Source: Methanolobus sp. UBA32 (GTDB lineage Archaea > Halobacteriota > Methanosarcinia > Methanosarcinales > Methanosarcinaceae). Taken from it: DNA of 9,520 nucleotides. Shown piece after piece: positions 1-6,314 of the stretch (position 1 is its first letter; each line of letters begins with the position of its first letter). Made by a program: the position numbers and the translations under genes. Below the pieces are notes generated by a model. The model saw only the letters and a program-made list of their open reading frames with translations. It was not told where the DNA came from and did not search any database. The DNA lies in NCBI GenBank assembly GCA_002507205.1, contig DAZF01000049.1:4879-14398 (forward strand), in the 5' to 3' direction.

Positions 1-1110
1 GTTGCTGCAGTTCTCAGTGGTAACAGGAACTTCGAAGGCAGGATCAACTCTCAGGTAAAGGCCAATTATCTGGCTTCACCACTGCTTGTTGTTGCCTATG
101 CACTTGCAGGAACTGTTGATATCGACCTTATGAAAGAGCCGATAGCATGTGACCCTAACGGACAGCCGGTTTATCTGAAAGATATCTGGCCAGGTAAGGA
201 AGAGCTCGATGAATGCATCCGCAGATCCGTAACCCCTGAGATGTTCAAGGAACAGTATGCTAACGTCTATCAGGGAACAGATCTCTGGAGAAGCCTCGAT
301 GCACCTAAAGGTTTGCTGTACGACTGGGATAATGATTCCACATATATACAGGAACCACCTTTCTTCAAGGACTTCCCGCTTGAAGTGACCGAATTAGCCG
401 ATATTGAAGGAGCACGTGCTCTTGCTCTGGTCGGAGACAGTATAACCACTGACCACATATCCCCTGCAGGCTCAATTCCAACAAGCTATCCTGCAGGTCA
501 GTACCTGCTCTCAAAGGGTGTCGATGAGAAGAATTTCAATTCATACGGCTCCAGGCGTGGTAACCATGAGGTCATGATGAGAGGAACATTCGGAAACGTG
601 CGCCTTAAGAACAAACTTGTCGGAAGCAAGGAAGGTTCATGGACCATACACCAGCCAGACGGACAGGAAATGCCGATCTATGATGCTGCAATGAAATACG
701 TGGAAGAAGGAACTCCACTTGTAGTTATCGCAGGTAAGGAATATGGTACCGGAAGTTCACGTGACTGGGCTGCAAAGGGCACTCAACTGCTTGGCATTAA
801 AGCAGTTATTGCCGAATCATATGAGAGAATACACCGCAGCAACCTTGTTGGCATGGGAGTACTTCCACTACAGTTCAGAGAAGGAGAATCAGCAGAGAGC
901 CTCGGACTTAACGGAAAGGAAATCTACGATATCAGAGGTATCGATGCACTCAAACCATTCGGCGAACTCACAGTTATTGCAAGATCAGATGATGGAGAAG
1001 AGAAGAGCTTTTATGTTCTTGTCCGCCTTAATTCTGATATTGAAATAGAGTACTATATGAACGGTGGTATACTGCATAAATTCCTGAGAGATGGAATAAA
1101 GGGAGAATGA
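1..1110 (+). CDS. acn: Aconitate hydratase, C-terminal part (5' end outside window)
   Basis: Interconverts citrate and isocitrate in the cytoplasm. The frame is open from base 1, so the gene begins upstream; 369 residues and the stop are visible. The visible part begins with the aconitase signature SGNRNFEGR (residues 6-14), which normally follows just after the last two cluster cysteines, so the three [4Fe-4S] ligands lie outside the window. Next comes the linker and the swivel domain: GDSITTDHISPAGSIP, YGSRRGNHEVMMRGTFGN, and the substrate-binding GTGSSRDWAAKG followed by IAESYERIHRSNLVGMGVLP. These are features of the AcnA/IRP1-like type rather than AcnB or the small isopropylmalate isomerases. 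No frameshift is visible. A citrate synthase gene follows 173 bases downstream on the same strand, matching a partial oxidative citrate pathway feeding glutamate synthesis. Identity is very secure; the subtype name is less so. Confidence 0.96.
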   Translation, partial: VAAVLSGNRNFEGRINSQVKANYLASPLLVVAYALAGTVDIDLMKEPIACDPNGQPVYLKDIWPGKEELDECIRRSVTPEMFKEQYANVYQGTDLWRSLDAPKGLLYDWDNDSTYIQEPPFFKDFPLEVTELADIEGARALALVGDSITTDHISPAGSIPTSYPAGQYLLSKGVDEKNFNSYGSRRGNHEVMMRGTFGNVRLKNKLVGSKEGSWTIHQPDGQEMPIYDAAMKYVEEGTPLVVIAGKEYGTGSSRDWAAKGTQLLGIKAVIAESYERIHRSNLVGMGVLPLQFREGESAESLGLNGKEIYDIRGIDALKPFGELTVIARSDDGEEKSFYVLVRLNSDIEIEYYMNGGILHKFLRDGIKGE

Positions 1111-1130
1111 TTCTTTCATTCTTCTTTTTT
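1102..1130 (+). terminator. Hairpin and T-run terminator after aconitase
   Basis: A stem of 9 pairs (1102-1110 with 1116-1124, one G-T) closes a five-base loop and is followed at once by six T (1125-1130). The stem includes the stop codon of the aconitase gene. The position and T-run suit transcript ending here and argue that citrate synthase is mainly transcribed from its own promoter. Confidence 0.6.
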
Positions 1131-1203
1131 AGATTTAAATATAAAGATTAAAAGCTCCAATATTTTTCTAGTTAATTATATATTAGGGCTATGAAATTCG
1201 AGC

Positions 1204-1216
1204 AAACTTTATATAT
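1204..1216 (+). promoter_or_regulatory. Probable TATA box and BRE of citrate synthase
   Basis: AAAC (1204-1207) followed by TTTATATAT (1208-1216) fits an archaeal BRE/TATA element. It would place transcription start near 1237-1240 and give a leader of about 45 bases before the ATG at 1284. A second AT-rich candidate, TTATATAT, lies around 1176-1183. Only the distance and composition support the choice of the first. Confidence 0.5.
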
Positions 1217-1283
1217 CGATAATTGAAAGATAATATTAGCATATTTTATCAAAACGTACTTTTAATCCATCGGGGGATTTTTA

Positions 1284-2381
1284 ATGGAAGAGATGAAAAA
1301 AGGCCTTGAAGGCGTAGTAGCTTTGGATACAAAAATATCCTTTATTGATGGTATCCAGGGAATCCTGATGTATAGGGGGATCAAGATAGAGGATCTTGTA
1401 GATCTCTCTTATGATGCGGTTTCCTATCTCCTCATCAATGGAAATATTCCCAATGAAAGTGAGTTATTTGAATATTCCCGGGAAATTAAAAGGAACCGTC
1501 AAATAAATGGTAAACAAGTAGAAGTGCTCAAGGAATTCGACTTTGGAATTGAGGCTCTTGACGGTTTGAGAACTGCTATTTCCTGTACATCTCATTTTGA
1601 TCTTGAAAATAACCATCATTCACCTGATGCAAATAAGAACAAATCCATCAGGCTTGTTGCAAAATTCCCCACTATTGTTGCAGCTTTACATAGAGCACGT
1701 TTTGACCAGGAACCCATTAAGCCAGATGAAGAACTATCACACGGTGCTAATTTCCTCTATATGCTTACTGGCAAGATCCCAACAGAACTTGAAGCTGAAG
1801 CAATGGAAAAGGATCTTATACTGAGTGCCGAGCATGAATTGAATCCATCAACGTTCTCATTGAGAATTGCGGCATCAACCCTGTCAGATCTGTACTCTGC
1901 TGTCATATGTGGCCTTTGTACCCTTAAAGGGCCTTTACATGGTGGTGCCAGAAAGGGAGTTATGGATATGCTGGATGAGGTAGGCACTATAGAGAATGCC
2001 CAGGTCTATGTCCTTGACAAACTTGCAAAGAAAGAAAAGATTATGGGATTCGGTCATCGTGTCTATAAGACATATGACCCCAGGGCAAGAATATACAAAG
2101 ATATTGCAAAAAGATTATCCATTGAGAAAGGCGACAGCAGTTGGTTTGATATGGCGGAGGAAATAGAGCGTATCCTTTACCACGAGTTCATAGAAATAAG
2201 AGGAAAAACACTCTATCCGAATGTGGATTTTTATTCTGCAGTCGTATACAAGTATCTTGACATTCCCGCTGAACTCGCAACTTCCATATTCGCAATAGGA
2301 AGAGTTTCAGGATGGATCGCCCACTGTATGGAACAATATGCCGATAACAAAGTTATCAGACCAAGGGCACATTTTGTGTGA
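1284..2381 (+). CDS. gltA: Citrate synthase
   Basis: Condenses oxaloacetate and acetyl-CoA to citrate. The 365 residues match the short archaeal/Gram-positive type (about 370) rather than the longer enterobacterial type. The catalytic triad can be placed: His219 in GPLHGGA, His258 in MGFGHRVYKTYDPRA, and Asp315 in PNVDFYSA. His184 sits in AEHELNPST, and the C-terminus carries the usual IRPRAHFV arginines. Methylcitrate synthases share these motifs, but no propionate genes are near and aconitase lies directly upstream, so citrate synthase is favoured. The start at 1284 has GGGGGA at 1272-1277, six bases away; Met4 (1293) is a possible but less well-spaced alternative. The gene has its own TATA box and a terminator overlapping its stop. 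It probably supplies 2-oxoglutarate for biosynthesis rather than running a full cycle. Confidence 0.95.
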   Translation: MEEMKKGLEGVVALDTKISFIDGIQGILMYRGIKIEDLVDLSYDAVSYLLINGNIPNESELFEYSREIKRNRQINGKQVEVLKEFDFGIEALDGLRTAISCTSHFDLENNHHSPDANKNKSIRLVAKFPTIVAALHRARFDQEPIKPDEELSHGANFLYMLTGKIPTELEAEAMEKDLILSAEHELNPSTFSLRIAASTLSDLYSAVICGLCTLKGPLHGGARKGVMDMLDEVGTIENAQVYVLDKLAKKEKIMGFGHRVYKTYDPRARIYKDIAKRLSIEKGDSSWFDMAEEIERILYHEFIEIRGKTLYPNVDFYSAVVYKYLDIPAELATSIFAIGRVSGWIAHCMEQYADNKVIRPRAHFV

Positions 2382-2400
2382 GCCCTTATCTATTCTTTTT
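2363..2400 (+). terminator. Terminator at the citrate synthase stop
   Basis: AAGGG (2363-2367) pairs with CCCTT (2383-2387), and CACA (2368-2371) with TGTG (2377-2380), leaving a two-base bulge. T5 follows at 2396-2400. The hairpin spans the stop codon. It lies between convergent genes only eight bases apart, so it may also serve the gene on the other strand, although a T-run is not evident on that side. Confidence 0.5.
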
Positions 2401-2824
2401 CACATTCCTTTTTCAGGTTATTGTTCATACTTTCAAAACCCTGTCTGGTCCTTTCACCGATCAGGGATAGTATAAGCGGTGCAAGTATACCCCGGAACCT
2501 TTCACACTGTATGAACCTTGTCCGGTTATTTTCAAGTTCTTCGATCCTGAATACATGTTCACCGTCAAAGATACCTTTTACCCATAAATTGCCCGTCCAC
2601 CTGTATTCGTGCACAGGCTCTACATTTGTGATGACGGGATTGAAATTTACACCTTTCATACCTGGTGGCTGCATATAAACATCTAGCTTTGAGCCGGGTT
2701 GAAGTTCACCCTTTATGCGGGTAATGAACGGGTTCCATCTGTCAAAATTTTCAAAATCTGTAAGGAGGTCCCAGACCTCGTTGATCGGAGCTTCAATTAT
2801 GATATCGGTACAAATCTTATGCAT
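2390..2824 (-). CDS. SRPBCC-superfamily (START-like/polyketide cyclase-type) protein
   Basis: A 144-residue single-domain protein with the helix-grip signature of the SRPBCC superfamily. The N-terminal strand and helix read TDIIIEAPINEVWDLLTDF and then ENFDRWNPFI (about residues 6-33). The remainder alternates beta strands, and a long C-terminal helix ends in NNNLKKECEKE. Such proteins bind hydrophobic ligands or lipids in a central cavity; the ligand here cannot be predicted. There is no signal peptide or membrane segment. The start is supported by GGAGG at 2840-2836, eleven bases before the ATG, which is slightly long. A short inverted repeat (GAGG at 2828-2831, CCTC at 2836-2839) could partly mask that site. 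The gene stands alone, convergent with citrate synthase. Family assignment is good; function is unknown. Confidence 0.85.
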   Translation of the reverse strand: MHKICTDIIIEAPINEVWDLLTDFENFDRWNPFITRIKGELQPGSKLDVYMQPPGMKGVNFNPVITNVEPVHEYRWTGNLWVKGIFDGEHVFRIEELENNRTRFIQCERFRGILAPLILSLIGERTRQGFESMNNNLKKECEKE

Positions 2825-3193
2825 TATGAGGTAAACCTCCGGTAAAAAGGAAGTTGAAAGAAAAAAATGATCTATTGTTCACACTAATTACCTGCTGTTC
2901 TGTGAAACCAATTTAGCACTAATTAAATATATAGTTATAGATGATATTAAAACAGAGAACATAAAGAACAAAATCACCTGCTGATCGAGAAAGTATAATT
3001 GGAGAATTTAGTTGTAAGCATTTATATCGTCGCCTATCCCTGTCTAAGGTTCACATGGATTAAAAGTTTTACTATTTTAGATGGCATCAACAAAATTACC
3101 CATACAAGCAGAAACATTACTTCATATGAGTGTTTTTATACAGCAAAATTCATATAAGCCATAGTTATCGTTTACAATACAAAGGTAATAATC
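2825..3193. other. Gene-poor divergent intergenic region
   Basis: About 370 bases between two divergent small genes. No credible coding frame was found. An AT-rich ATATATTTAA read on the minus strand around 2932-2923 could be the TATA box for the SRPBCC gene, giving a leader of roughly 75 bases. TTTATATC at 3021-3028 is another plus-strand TATA-like word. Two short direct repeats are present: CACTAATTA at 2882-2890 and 2917-2925, and ACCTGCTG at 2890-2897 and 2976-2983. They flank the putative minus-strand TATA but are too short to prove a regulator site. Confidence 0.45.
3133..3157 (+). promoter_or_regulatory. Possible promoter of the small membrane protein gene
   Basis: Two TATA-like words, TTTTTATA (3133-3140) and TTCATATAAG (3149-3158), precede the gene. 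The second would start transcription near 3178-3182, close to the weak ribosome site AAAGGT at 3181-3186. The first would give a leader of about 30 bases. The sequence does not decide between them. Confidence 0.35.
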
Positions 3194-3400
3194 ATGGGTG
3201 ACAAAAGAACATATGGCGTTCCGGCACTATTATCATTTTTCATACCGGGACTGGGACAGATCATAAAAGGTGAGTTATTCAAGGCAATAGGCATATGGGT
3301 AGTTCTGGCTATTTGCTTTATATTGCAATTCATTCTCATAGGTTACATATTGGGAGCCATTGTCTGGATCTGGCAGATCTATGATGCATACAACAATTGA
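3194..3400 (+). CDS. Small two-pass membrane protein, TM2-domain-like
   Basis: A 68-residue protein. After a short charged N-terminus come VPALLSFFIPGLGQIIKG (residues 9-26), then two hydrophobic segments (about 31-49 and 50-62) and a C-terminal WIWQIYDAYNN. The proline- and glycine-rich PGLGQ motif, a following basic residue, a hydrophobic hairpin and a closing IYDAYN are typical of TM2-like small membrane proteins common in archaea and bacteria. No enzymatic residues are evident and no function is known. The start at 3194 has AAAGGT seven bases upstream. The gene is monocistronic, flanked by a divergent SRPBCC gene and the convergent fwd genes. Coding status is strong given the coherent motif and topology; the role is not predictable. 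Confidence 0.8.
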   Translation: MGDKRTYGVPALLSFFIPGLGQIIKGELFKAIGIWVVLAICFILQFILIGYILGAIVWIWQIYDAYNN

Positions 3401-3446
3401 TTGAAAGAGAAAGAAATATTACCCTCTTTTTTCTTCAATCAAAAAA
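3397..3446. terminator. Bidirectional terminator between TM2-like gene and fwdD
   Basis: TTGATTGAA (3397-3405) pairs perfectly with TTCAATCAA (3434-3442), with AG-rich and CT-rich arms extending the stem inward. On the plus strand a T6 lies at 3427-3432 inside the 3' arm. On the minus strand T6 (complement of 3441-3446) follows the fwdD stop. One palindrome flanked by T-runs in both directions can serve both convergent transcripts. It overlaps the stop codon of the plus-strand gene. Confidence 0.55.
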
Positions 3447-3451
3447 CAAAC

Positions 3452-3856
3452 CTAAAATATATCACTTATTCCTGTAACCTTCTCGCCCTTTGCACCCTGC
3501 ACAGTTACATCAAAATCCTTGAATTTTGGAACACCAGTGCCACCTGTTTCATCAGGCACAAGAGCATTGGACCATGGGCCATTCACCATATAGGCAATCC
3601 CGGAGTGTTCTTTCTCATATCCTGATTTCTGTACTTTGACGACAACTTTCCCAAAGCTGTTCTTCACAATAACAGTGTCGTTTTCCTTAATGGCGAGTCT
3701 GGATATGTCCTTTGGATCAAGTTTGATAACTGCTGAGAGCTTTTCATACTCTTCTCCAAAACGAGAGGATTCCTGGGCAGTGTTCTGGAACACGTCCCTG
3801 TACGTCACTATCTTCAGTTTAATTTCCGGTGCAGCAAGGAATTGTCCGAATCCCAT
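3452..3856 (-). CDS. fwdD: Formylmethanofuran dehydrogenase subunit D (molybdopterin dinucleotide-binding)
   Basis: A 134-residue protein with the double-psi-barrel pterin-dinucleotide-binding fold that closes the Mo/W cofactor over FwdB. Visible family features are LDPKDISRLAIKENDTVIVKNSFGKVVVKV (about 56-85 region, strand and turn for the barrel) and the cofactor-binding stretch NGPWSNALVPDETGGTG (102-118), followed by VPKFK. Its ATG overlaps the fwdB stop by one base in a TGATG junction, so translation is almost certainly coupled and the two products are expected in equal amounts. It is the last gene of the minus-strand cluster and is followed by a palindromic terminator. An N-terminal extension of about ten residues precedes the usual LKIVTYR strand. 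Whether it binds Mo or W cannot be read from the sequence, so fmdD is an equally valid name. Confidence 0.88.
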   Translation of the reverse strand: MGFGQFLAAPEIKLKIVTYRDVFQNTAQESSRFGEEYEKLSAVIKLDPKDISRLAIKENDTVIVKNSFGKVVVKVQKSGYEKEHSGIAYMVNGPWSNALVPDETGGTGVPKFKDFDVTVQGAKGEKVTGISDIF

Positions 3857-5109
3857 CAGATCGCCTCTGTAATTCTTGTCAAAATTTCCTCATCGGATAG
3901 ATTATCAGTTTCAATGATCTTTTTCAATTCGATTTCCACACCGTCCATACGTACAGCAGTGCCACCGGCTTCAACTCCGCCAAGTGCACATGGTATTGTT
4001 ACTGTTGATCTTGTTGCCGTCAGGTTCTGGCATGGGTCAATTGTTATGAGCGGAATTTCCGTAAGATAGCGTGCAACGGAAAGTGGCAGACTTGATAATG
4101 GGTCCGAGCCAATGATGAGTGCAGCATCCACAGACCTGTTTCTGAGAGCTTCGACCACTGAATACTCAGCTCCATGGGCGGCATTGCCGGTTTCACCGTT
4201 GAACTTCAGACGGTTGACAGACCCAGTTTCTGCAAAGAGGTTCTGGTTGAAGCCCCTCATATTGTACTGACCAACCATGGGTATAAGATTGAAATTGGAA
4301 ACCTCATTTAGCTTTTCCATCAATTTGAACAGGGGCTCAAGTTCCTCAAGGGAATAAACAAGTCCAAGACCAACACATATGATGCCGAACTTTGCCTTTT
4401 TCATTACATTCGCAAGTTCCAGTATCCTTTTCTTGTCGAAATCAAAGGATGTTTTAGGAACTTTACTTGACAGGGCACTTATAAGAGCATACATGAACTC
4501 TGCATCTGCACTCATGGGTATCTGGTAGAATCGAGTATCCCGGCAGATCTCAGCAGTCGATGATTTCCTTATGTCGATGGTTATTGCAGTCCTGTCCTCT
4601 TCCCATCCCCTCTGGCGCTCCTTGCCACGGGGGAAATATGAATATCTGGAAAGATGGCGAGGGTGTGAATTGGAAGGGTCTGCCCCCCAGAAAATGATAA
4701 CATCAGCCTTGTGCCTGACATCATCAAGGGTGCATGTTTTGAGTTTATCCTGAAGAATTGCTTCTATTATAGGCCCCTGACAGAATGAGGAAGTATCATC
4801 AATGTATGCACCGGTCTTCTTTGCGAGTGCGATGGATATCTTTTGTGCTTCTGAACTCGAATTACCATGACCGAATATCAACGGGTTCTTCGCACTCCTG
4901 AGTATGTCAGCAGCTTTTGCAATGGCAGAATCAATATCTGTCTTCTCTCCATCCACTGTGCATTCCAGAGGATCACTGCAACCTTTCATGCGTGCAACAC
5001 CTTTAAGGCATGCAGCATGCACTTTGCTCAGTTTACCGTCTTCTGTTTCAACCTCTATATCATCACAGAGAAGAGCACAGCCTGTACAAACATAATATTC
5101 ACTGCTCAA
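3856..5109 (-). CDS. fwdB: Formylmethanofuran dehydrogenase subunit B (Mo/W catalytic subunit)
   Basis: A 417-residue member of the formate dehydrogenase/DMSO reductase fold, the subunit that reduces CO2 to formate in formylmethanofuran dehydrogenase. Cys8, Cys11, Cys15 (CTGCALLCDDI) and Cys34 would ligate the [4Fe-4S] cluster. Cys110 in DDTSSFCQGP sits where the metal-ligating Cys or Sec of FwdB lies. Later motifs IFWGADPSNSHPRHLSRYS (139-157), PMVGQYNMRGFNQ and IIGSDPLSSLP are typical of the family. Length is normal. The start is TTG: no in-frame ATG or GTG lies between it and the cluster cysteines, and GGTGAT at 5118-5113 is correctly placed for it. It lies 37 bases after a three-cluster ferredoxin-like gene and overlaps fwdD. 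Genes for subunits A and C are absent nearby, so it may work with subunits encoded elsewhere or as a separate CO2/formate enzyme. Confidence 0.9.
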   Translation of the reverse strand: MSSEYYVCTGCALLCDDIEVETEDGKLSKVHAACLKGVARMKGCSDPLECTVDGEKTDIDSAIAKAADILRSAKNPLIFGHGNSSSEAQKISIALAKKTGAYIDDTSSFCQGPIIEAILQDKLKTCTLDDVRHKADVIIFWGADPSNSHPRHLSRYSYFPRGKERQRGWEEDRTAITIDIRKSSTAEICRDTRFYQIPMSADAEFMYALISALSSKVPKTSFDFDKKRILELANVMKKAKFGIICVGLGLVYSLEELEPLFKLMEKLNEVSNFNLIPMVGQYNMRGFNQNLFAETGSVNRLKFNGETGNAAHGAEYSVVEALRNRSVDAALIIGSDPLSSLPLSVARYLTEIPLITIDPCQNLTATRSTVTIPCALGGVEAGGTAVRMDGVEIELKKIIETDNLSDEEILTRITEAI

Positions 5110-5118
5110 ATCATCACC
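5106..5118 (-). promoter_or_regulatory. fwdB ribosome site with TTG start overlapping a two-codon ORF
   Basis: Read on the minus strand, GGTG is followed directly by ATG ATT TGA (5114-5106). The TGA of this two-codon frame overlaps the TTG start of fwdB (5109-5107) by two bases. The GG of the ribosome site is seven bases from TTG, the normal spacing. The layout could let ribosomes stop and restart, lowering or adjusting FwdB synthesis, but it may also be accidental. Confidence 0.35.
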
Positions 5119-5146
5119 ACATTTAAAAATAAGGATTTCAGCTCGC

Positions 5147-5608
5147 TCAAACGAACTCTATTGCCTTTGTAGGACATGTATCGATACATGCAACACAAAG
5201 AATCCTGTTCTCTCCGAAACGACGGCATTCCTGCACGTTCCTTGCCTTTACAACACCATCTTCTACCTTGAAGATAACCTTGTCAGAAGTTGGAGCTTTT
5301 CCACTACCTGCACCCAGCGGATCATTTGCTACGTTCACCGGACATGCAACTACACAATTACCACAGCCGATGCACTTCTCGTTATGAACGATCAGACCGG
5401 TTTCAGTGACATCCTTCACGGAACCGAACATCCCCAATAACTTCTCGTAATTGGCTTTGTATTTTGCTTCATTCATAAGCGGAGGACAATCATCCACCTT
5501 TACCTTACGTCCAGGAAGATCAACAGCAAATGCCATACATGTGGCTTTCCCACATTCCTTACAATTCGTTTTCGGGAGTAACTGGTATATTTCCATCACA
5601 TTTGCCAT
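5147..5608 (-). CDS. Iron-sulfur protein with three predicted [4Fe-4S] clusters
   Basis: A 153-residue electron carrier. The N-terminus carries a Fe-S domain of the type found in CODH/ACS and RnfB-like proteins: Cys16, Cys19, Cys24 and Cys41 in LPKTNCKECGKATC and DDCPP. A ferredoxin-like part follows with Cys79, Cys82, Cys85, Cys89 (CIGCGNCVVACP) and Cys128, Cys138, Cys141, Cys145 (CVACIDTCP), giving three cluster sites. A linker of about 40 residues separates the two ferredoxin motifs. I chose ATG at 5608 over the in-frame GTG at 5617 because that GTG lies inside the ribosome site AAGGTGAT (5620-5613). It lies between the disulfide reductase and fwdB on the same strand, so it probably delivers electrons to or from FwdB. 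I do not recognise it as a named Fwd subunit; it is not the usual FwdF or FwdG. Confidence 0.87.
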   Translation of the reverse strand: MANVMEIYQLLPKTNCKECGKATCMAFAVDLPGRKVKVDDCPPLMNEAKYKANYEKLLGMFGSVKDVTETGLIVHNEKCIGCGNCVVACPVNVANDPLGAGSGKAPTSDKVIFKVEDGVVKARNVQECRRFGENRILCVACIDTCPTKAIEFV

Positions 5609-5633
5609 TATTATCACCTTCGAAGTGAGTCTC

Positions 5634-5648
5634 CAGTATTATTTACTG
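5634..5648 (-). other. Small hairpin between the reductase and Fe-S protein genes
   Basis: CAGTA (5634-5638) and TACTG (5644-5648) form a five-pair stem with a five-base loop in the 67-base spacer. No T-run follows, so it is not an obvious terminator. It could be an mRNA processing or stability element, or chance. Confidence 0.25.
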
Positions 5649-5675
5649 AAATGATCGTTTTTGCTTCGGATGCCT

Positions 5676-5954
5676 TCAGACCTTGAAGAACAAAGAACAG
5701 TGGCAATTGCCATCTTCATCGATCTCATGCTCGTGATAGACACATGGACAGATTATCTTGCGGTCCTGTTCTTCATTACCGCTTATTATTCTGCATGGAC
5801 AGTACTGTTTTCCATGTTCATGCATGTTCCTTGAAAGGCCTTCAATGACCATATGAAGCATTTCTTCATCCGGATTCAGAATGAAACCTCTCTTCTTTGC
5901 ATATTTTGAAGCCCATTCATGTGTTTTTTCCATTATAGGTGCAAGGTCGGTCAT
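5676..5954 (-). CDS. Ferredoxin:thioredoxin reductase-like catalytic subunit (ferredoxin-disulfide reductase)
   Basis: A 92-residue protein with the catalytic-subunit motif set CPC (52-54), CPC (69-71) and CHC (84-86). In plant and cyanobacterial FTR these cysteines hold a [4Fe-4S] cluster beside a redox-active disulfide and pass single ferredoxin electrons to thioredoxin. The spacings here are CPC-x14-CPC-x12-CHC, differing from the x16/x8 of plant FTR, with acidic and histidine-rich residues HEHEIDEDGN before CHC. The N-terminal helix (TDLAPIMEKTHEWASKYAKKRGF) matches the family. No variable alpha subunit gene is adjacent, as in other methanogens. The ATG at 5954 has GGAGA at 5965-5961, six bases upstream. 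It is the first gene of the minus-strand cluster leading to fwdB-fwdD, so its electron donor may be the three-cluster protein encoded next. The redox partner is inferred. Confidence 0.88.
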   Translation of the reverse strand: MTDLAPIMEKTHEWASKYAKKRGFILNPDEEMLHMVIEGLSRNMHEHGKQYCPCRIISGNEEQDRKIICPCVYHEHEIDEDGNCHCSLFFKV

Positions 5955-6010
5955 AAATAATCTCCGATATAGTGAATTAAAAGTATGAAAGGTATATTCT
6001 GGATATCATT

Positions 6011-6020
6011 ATTTATAAAT
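6011..6020 (-). promoter_or_regulatory. Candidate TATA box of the reductase-FeS-fwdBD cluster
   Basis: ATTTATAAAT lies 57-66 bases upstream of the reductase ATG (5954) and would set transcription start near 5990, giving a leader of about 35 bases that contains the GGAGA ribosome site. The word is nearly palindromic, so orientation is taken from the gene. No other promoter-like word stands out between here and 3452, which favours one transcript for the four genes. Confidence 0.45.
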
Positions 6021-6065
6021 GTAGCGTAAAACCTGTATGTCTTTAGCATAGAGGATGTAAGCGGT

Positions 6066-6073
6066 CAAAAAAC
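6066..6073 (-). terminator. T-run after the winged-helix gene
   Basis: Read on the minus strand, TTGTTTTTTG begins just after the stop codon (T6 is the complement of 6067-6072). Archaeal RNA polymerase can stop at such T-runs without a hairpin; none is obvious here. Confidence 0.35.
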
Positions 6074-6077
6074 AATA

Positions 6078-6314
6078 CTACTTTAAGTTGAAGTGCCATG
6101 CGGCTCCCCGGAAATCAGAATCTAACACACCTTCGTTGACGAGTTTTTTAAGTCGCATGATTGCGGTTTTTTTACTGCAACCTACTTTTTCCGCTACTTC
6201 GGGTGCGGTGGCTGTAGGTATTTTCGTAATTTCTTTCACTGCTTCTATGAATTGTTCGTCTGAAAAATTCTCTGCGTATTGAGTGGTTCCGGGTTTACGT
6301 GGTCGTTCTTCCAT
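6078..6314 (-). CDS. Small winged-helix DNA-binding protein
   Basis: A 78-residue protein with one winged helix-turn-helix domain. Residues 20-35 form the first helix (EQFIEAVKEITKIPTA), APEVAEKVGCSKKTAIMRLKKL (37-58) is the helix-turn-helix with recognition helix, and the wing runs through EGVLDSDFRGAAWHFNLK. It is probably a transcriptional regulator; its ligand and targets are unknown. It is divergent from tnpB, sharing a 118-base spacer. A TTTTA word on the minus strand (6342-6338) lies only about 25 bases before the ATG and no ribosome site is visible, so the message may be leaderless. Its four arginines are all CGN codons, as many are in tnpB, while the adjacent reductase gene mainly uses AGA/AGG. 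It may therefore belong to the mobile segment. The sample is small. Confidence 0.8.
   Translation of the reverse strand: MEERPRKPGTTQYAENFSDEQFIEAVKEITKIPTATAPEVAEKVGCSKKTAIMRLKKLVNEGVLDSDFRGAAWHFNLK

Noticed and set aside
743..1048. A 101-residue frame inside the aconitase gene
   Set aside because: Out of frame with a clearly conserved aconitase domain; composition is that of a shadow frame.
3081..3164. A 27-residue frame starting ATGGCATCAAC upstream of the TM2-like gene
   Set aside because: No ribosome site, no recognisable sequence, and it overlaps the likely promoter of the next gene.
5609..5617. GTG start at 5617 for the Fe-S protein (adds three residues)
   Set aside because: The GTG is part of the ribosome site AAGGTGAT; the ATG at 5608 is correctly spaced from it.
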